From Streptomyces lucensis JCM 4490 (lineage in GTDB: Bacteria; Actinomycetota; Actinomycetes; Streptomycetales; Streptomycetaceae), in assembly GCF_014650035.1 (NCBI RefSeq), contig NZ_BMUE01000003.1, forward strand, positions 496,001 through 560,000: 64,000 nucleotides of DNA, read 5' to 3'. A program made the position numbers and the translations under genes. Below the pieces are notes generated by a model. That model saw nothing but the letters and a program-made list of their open reading frames with translations. It was not told where the DNA came from and searched no databases. Positions 62,717 through 64,000 of this stretch are shown here, piece by piece. How positions within the stretch are numbered: position 1 is the first letter of the stretch; every line of letters starts with the position of its first letter.

Positions 62717-64000
62717 GTGGGGCCGTTGTTCTACACCAGCTATGCCAGTGCGACCGGTGACAGAGGTCCGGTGCAGCGGTTCCATGCCGACGTCCAGACC
62801 GAGGTCTACAGCATCCTCGGCCGTCATCCCCGCAACGAGGGCTTCCTCCAGCGCGCCGAACCGGCGACCGGCCCCGACCCGTCGGTCCTCGTCTGCCGCA
62901 CCCTGCTGGTCCTGTACTCGGCGGACTACCTCAACGACCGGCAGTGCGCCCTGGAATGGTCGGTGTTCCGCGAGCGCATGCAGCGCCGGCAGTGGCTGAC
63001 CGGCGAGCCCGCGGACGCCCTGATCGGCGTGCTGTGGCGGGCGGACTCCCTCGTGCTGCCCCGCGCGGTGGCGGACACCGGCCAGCTGCTGGACGACCTC
63101 GGCGAGGGGTACCAGGGGCCCGGCGTGGCCGGCCTGCAAGACGATCCGGGCGGCGACAAGCGGTACCGCGGGCTGGTGCGCCAGGTCGCCGCACGCCTGA
63201 CGCGGGCCGCCCGAAAACCCCTGCCCGCCATGACGGAGAGCGAGAGCGCCGCCGTGGGACGGTCCTTCGGGCCCCGGCGGGGGCAGCGCGCGGCCCGGCG
63301 TGAGCGCTCGCCCGCTCCCCCGCCCCGCCCCGGCGAGCGGCATCTGGTGCTGGCCCTGCTGGCGGGTACCAGAGCGGGGATGGAGCGGCTGCGCACGTCC
63401 GTCGGCGCCTACGCCGACTCGCCCGAGGAGTGGCGTCCCTTTCGGCCGTTCAGTGACGAACCCGCGGCCGCCGTAGCCGCCCGGGCCGCCCGGGCGTGCG
63501 GCATCGACCGGCTGACCGTCGTCCCCGTCGAGGACAGCGGCCCGGATCCCCTGCGGGAGGCCGGCGCCTCCGCCGTGATCGTGGTGCTGGTCGATCCGTG
63601 GATGACCGCGGATCCGTCCTTCTCCGTCCGCTGGGAACGGCTGGCCGGTGCGGCGGCGCGCGTCGCGGCGGTCATCACCGTGCTGCCGCGCCAGGACCAG
63701 GAGAGCCGGCGCGACGCGGGCCGGCTGCGGGAGGCGCTGGCCCGCACCCCGGCGCGGCAGCTGGGTGCCTCGCACCACGAGGCGGGCTCGCAGGACTCGC
63801 TCACGCACGCCATGGCGGCGGTGGTGGCCGATGCCTTCGCCGACGCCGGAGAGGAGGAACCGTTGCCGGGCAGAGCGGATGAACTGCCGGTGGAGAACAC
63901 GGCGGAGCGGATCGTGCGCCGGGAGCGCGAGCGGGCCGGCTGGCTCCGCCACCGCGCGCCCTGGCCACCACTGCTCAGCGGAACACCCAGGGAATCGTGG
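62717..64000 (+). CDS. fxsC: TIR-like FxsC family protein, 3' end outside window
   Basis: A frame open to the last base encodes at least 428 residues. From GTG 62717 it begins PLFYTSYASATGDRG, the usual FxsC opening, with GGGGGG six bases upstream (62705-62710). In-frame ATGs at 62546 and 62612 would add a low-complexity stretch. The TIR-like domain (1 to about 165) has FHADVQTEVYSILG, LLVLYSADYLNDRQCALEW and YRGLVRQVAARL, matching the TIR-like half of the minus-strand protein at 59.8-60.9 kb. A basic linker is followed by an FxsC-type C-terminal domain (LVLALLAGTRAGMERLRTS, DEPAAAVAARAA, VIVVLVDPWM). It is the normal partner of FxsB maturases. Confidence 0.8.
   Translation, partial: MGPLFYTSYASATGDRGPVQRFHADVQTEVYSILGRHPRNEGFLQRAEPATGPDPSVLVCRTLLVLYSADYLNDRQCALEWSVFRERMQRRQWLTGEPADALIGVLWRADSLVLPRAVADTGQLLDDLGEGYQGPGVAGLQDDPGGDKRYRGLVRQVAARLTRAARKPLPAMTESESAAVGRSFGPRRGQRAARRERSPAPPPRPGERHLVLALLAGTRAGMERLRTSVGAYADSPEEWRPFRPFSDEPAAAVAARAARACGIDRLTVVPVEDSGPDPLREAGASAVIVVLVDPWMTADPSFSVRWERLAGAAARVAAVITVLPRQDQESRRDAGRLREALARTPARQLGASHHEAGSQDSLTHAMAAVVADAFADAGEEEPLPGRADELPVENTAERIVRRERERAGWLRHRAPWPPLLSGTPRESW

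Noticed and set aside
62571..62999. 142-codon frame at the start of the FxsC region
   Set aside because: It is out of frame with the clear TIR-like FxsC protein, which continues to the window end with strong family motifs.

Overview
The window is about 70% or more G+C, has GTG/TTG starts, heavy start/stop overlap, DUF397 and Scr1-type regulators and Tat-exported enzymes. Together these point to a Streptomyces (or close actinomycete) chromosome. No rRNA, tRNA, CRISPR array, transposase or integrase was seen.

Layout. (1) 1-6.2 kb holds ordinary metabolism: the 3' end of a xylulokinase-type sugar kinase, a ROK regulator, a Tat-exported amidase, and a GAF-type regulator next to a catabolic aldehyde dehydrogenase. 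(2) 6.5-15.3 kb is an unusual island. It has four paralogous ~500-residue class III aminotransferase-like PLP proteins, one on the + strand and three on the - strand. The three minus-strand copies share an overlapping operon with an 889-residue protein that fuses a TcdB-type DXD glycosyltransferase fold to a phytanoyl-CoA dioxygenase-like Fe(II)/2-oxoglutarate domain. I know of no described pathway with this set. Beyond its right edge lie decayed aldehyde dehydrogenase fragments, and a 23-bp exact repeat shared with the aldehyde dehydrogenase gene flanks it. It is my best candidate for an undescribed biosynthetic system.

(3) 16.4-44.0 kb is one long colinear Wzx/Wzy exopolysaccharide cluster of 21 genes, most overlapping by 4 bp. 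It encodes an initiating sugar-phosphate transferase, a GDP-mannose/UDP-glucose-type dehydrogenase, two Wzz-like co-polymerases, AsnB-type amidotransferase, a two-domain oxidoreductase, heparinase-like and beta-helix proteins, a Wzy/ligase, three glycosyltransferases, a flippase and a pyruvyl transferase. It also has a sugar-modifying block: cytidylyltransferase, C-methyltransferase, PIG-L deacetylase, SDR, DUF4910, RmlC-like and aminotransferase. A PAP2 phosphatase converges on its end.

(4) 45.0-49.4 kb holds a receptor Ser/Thr kinase, a MerR regulator fused to a DnaN-like sliding-clamp fragment, and an XRE/DUF397 pair.

(5) 49.7-64.0 kb looks like a signalling or biological-conflict locus. 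It has a two-TM protein and a NACHT-HEAT ATPase sharing a repeated glycine-rich module, then an overlapping operon of vWA protein, membrane Ser/Thr kinase, PP2C phosphatase and FHA-like protein. A minus-strand TIR-like/SEFIR protein plus membrane protein follows. Last come an FxsB-type radical SAM/SPASM maturase and an FxsC/TIR-like protein that runs off the window. No canonical FxSxx-COOH precursor was found; a 38-codon ORF overlapping the maturase stop is the only nearby candidate.

All calls rest on reading the sequence and on remembered family motifs; no database search was run.
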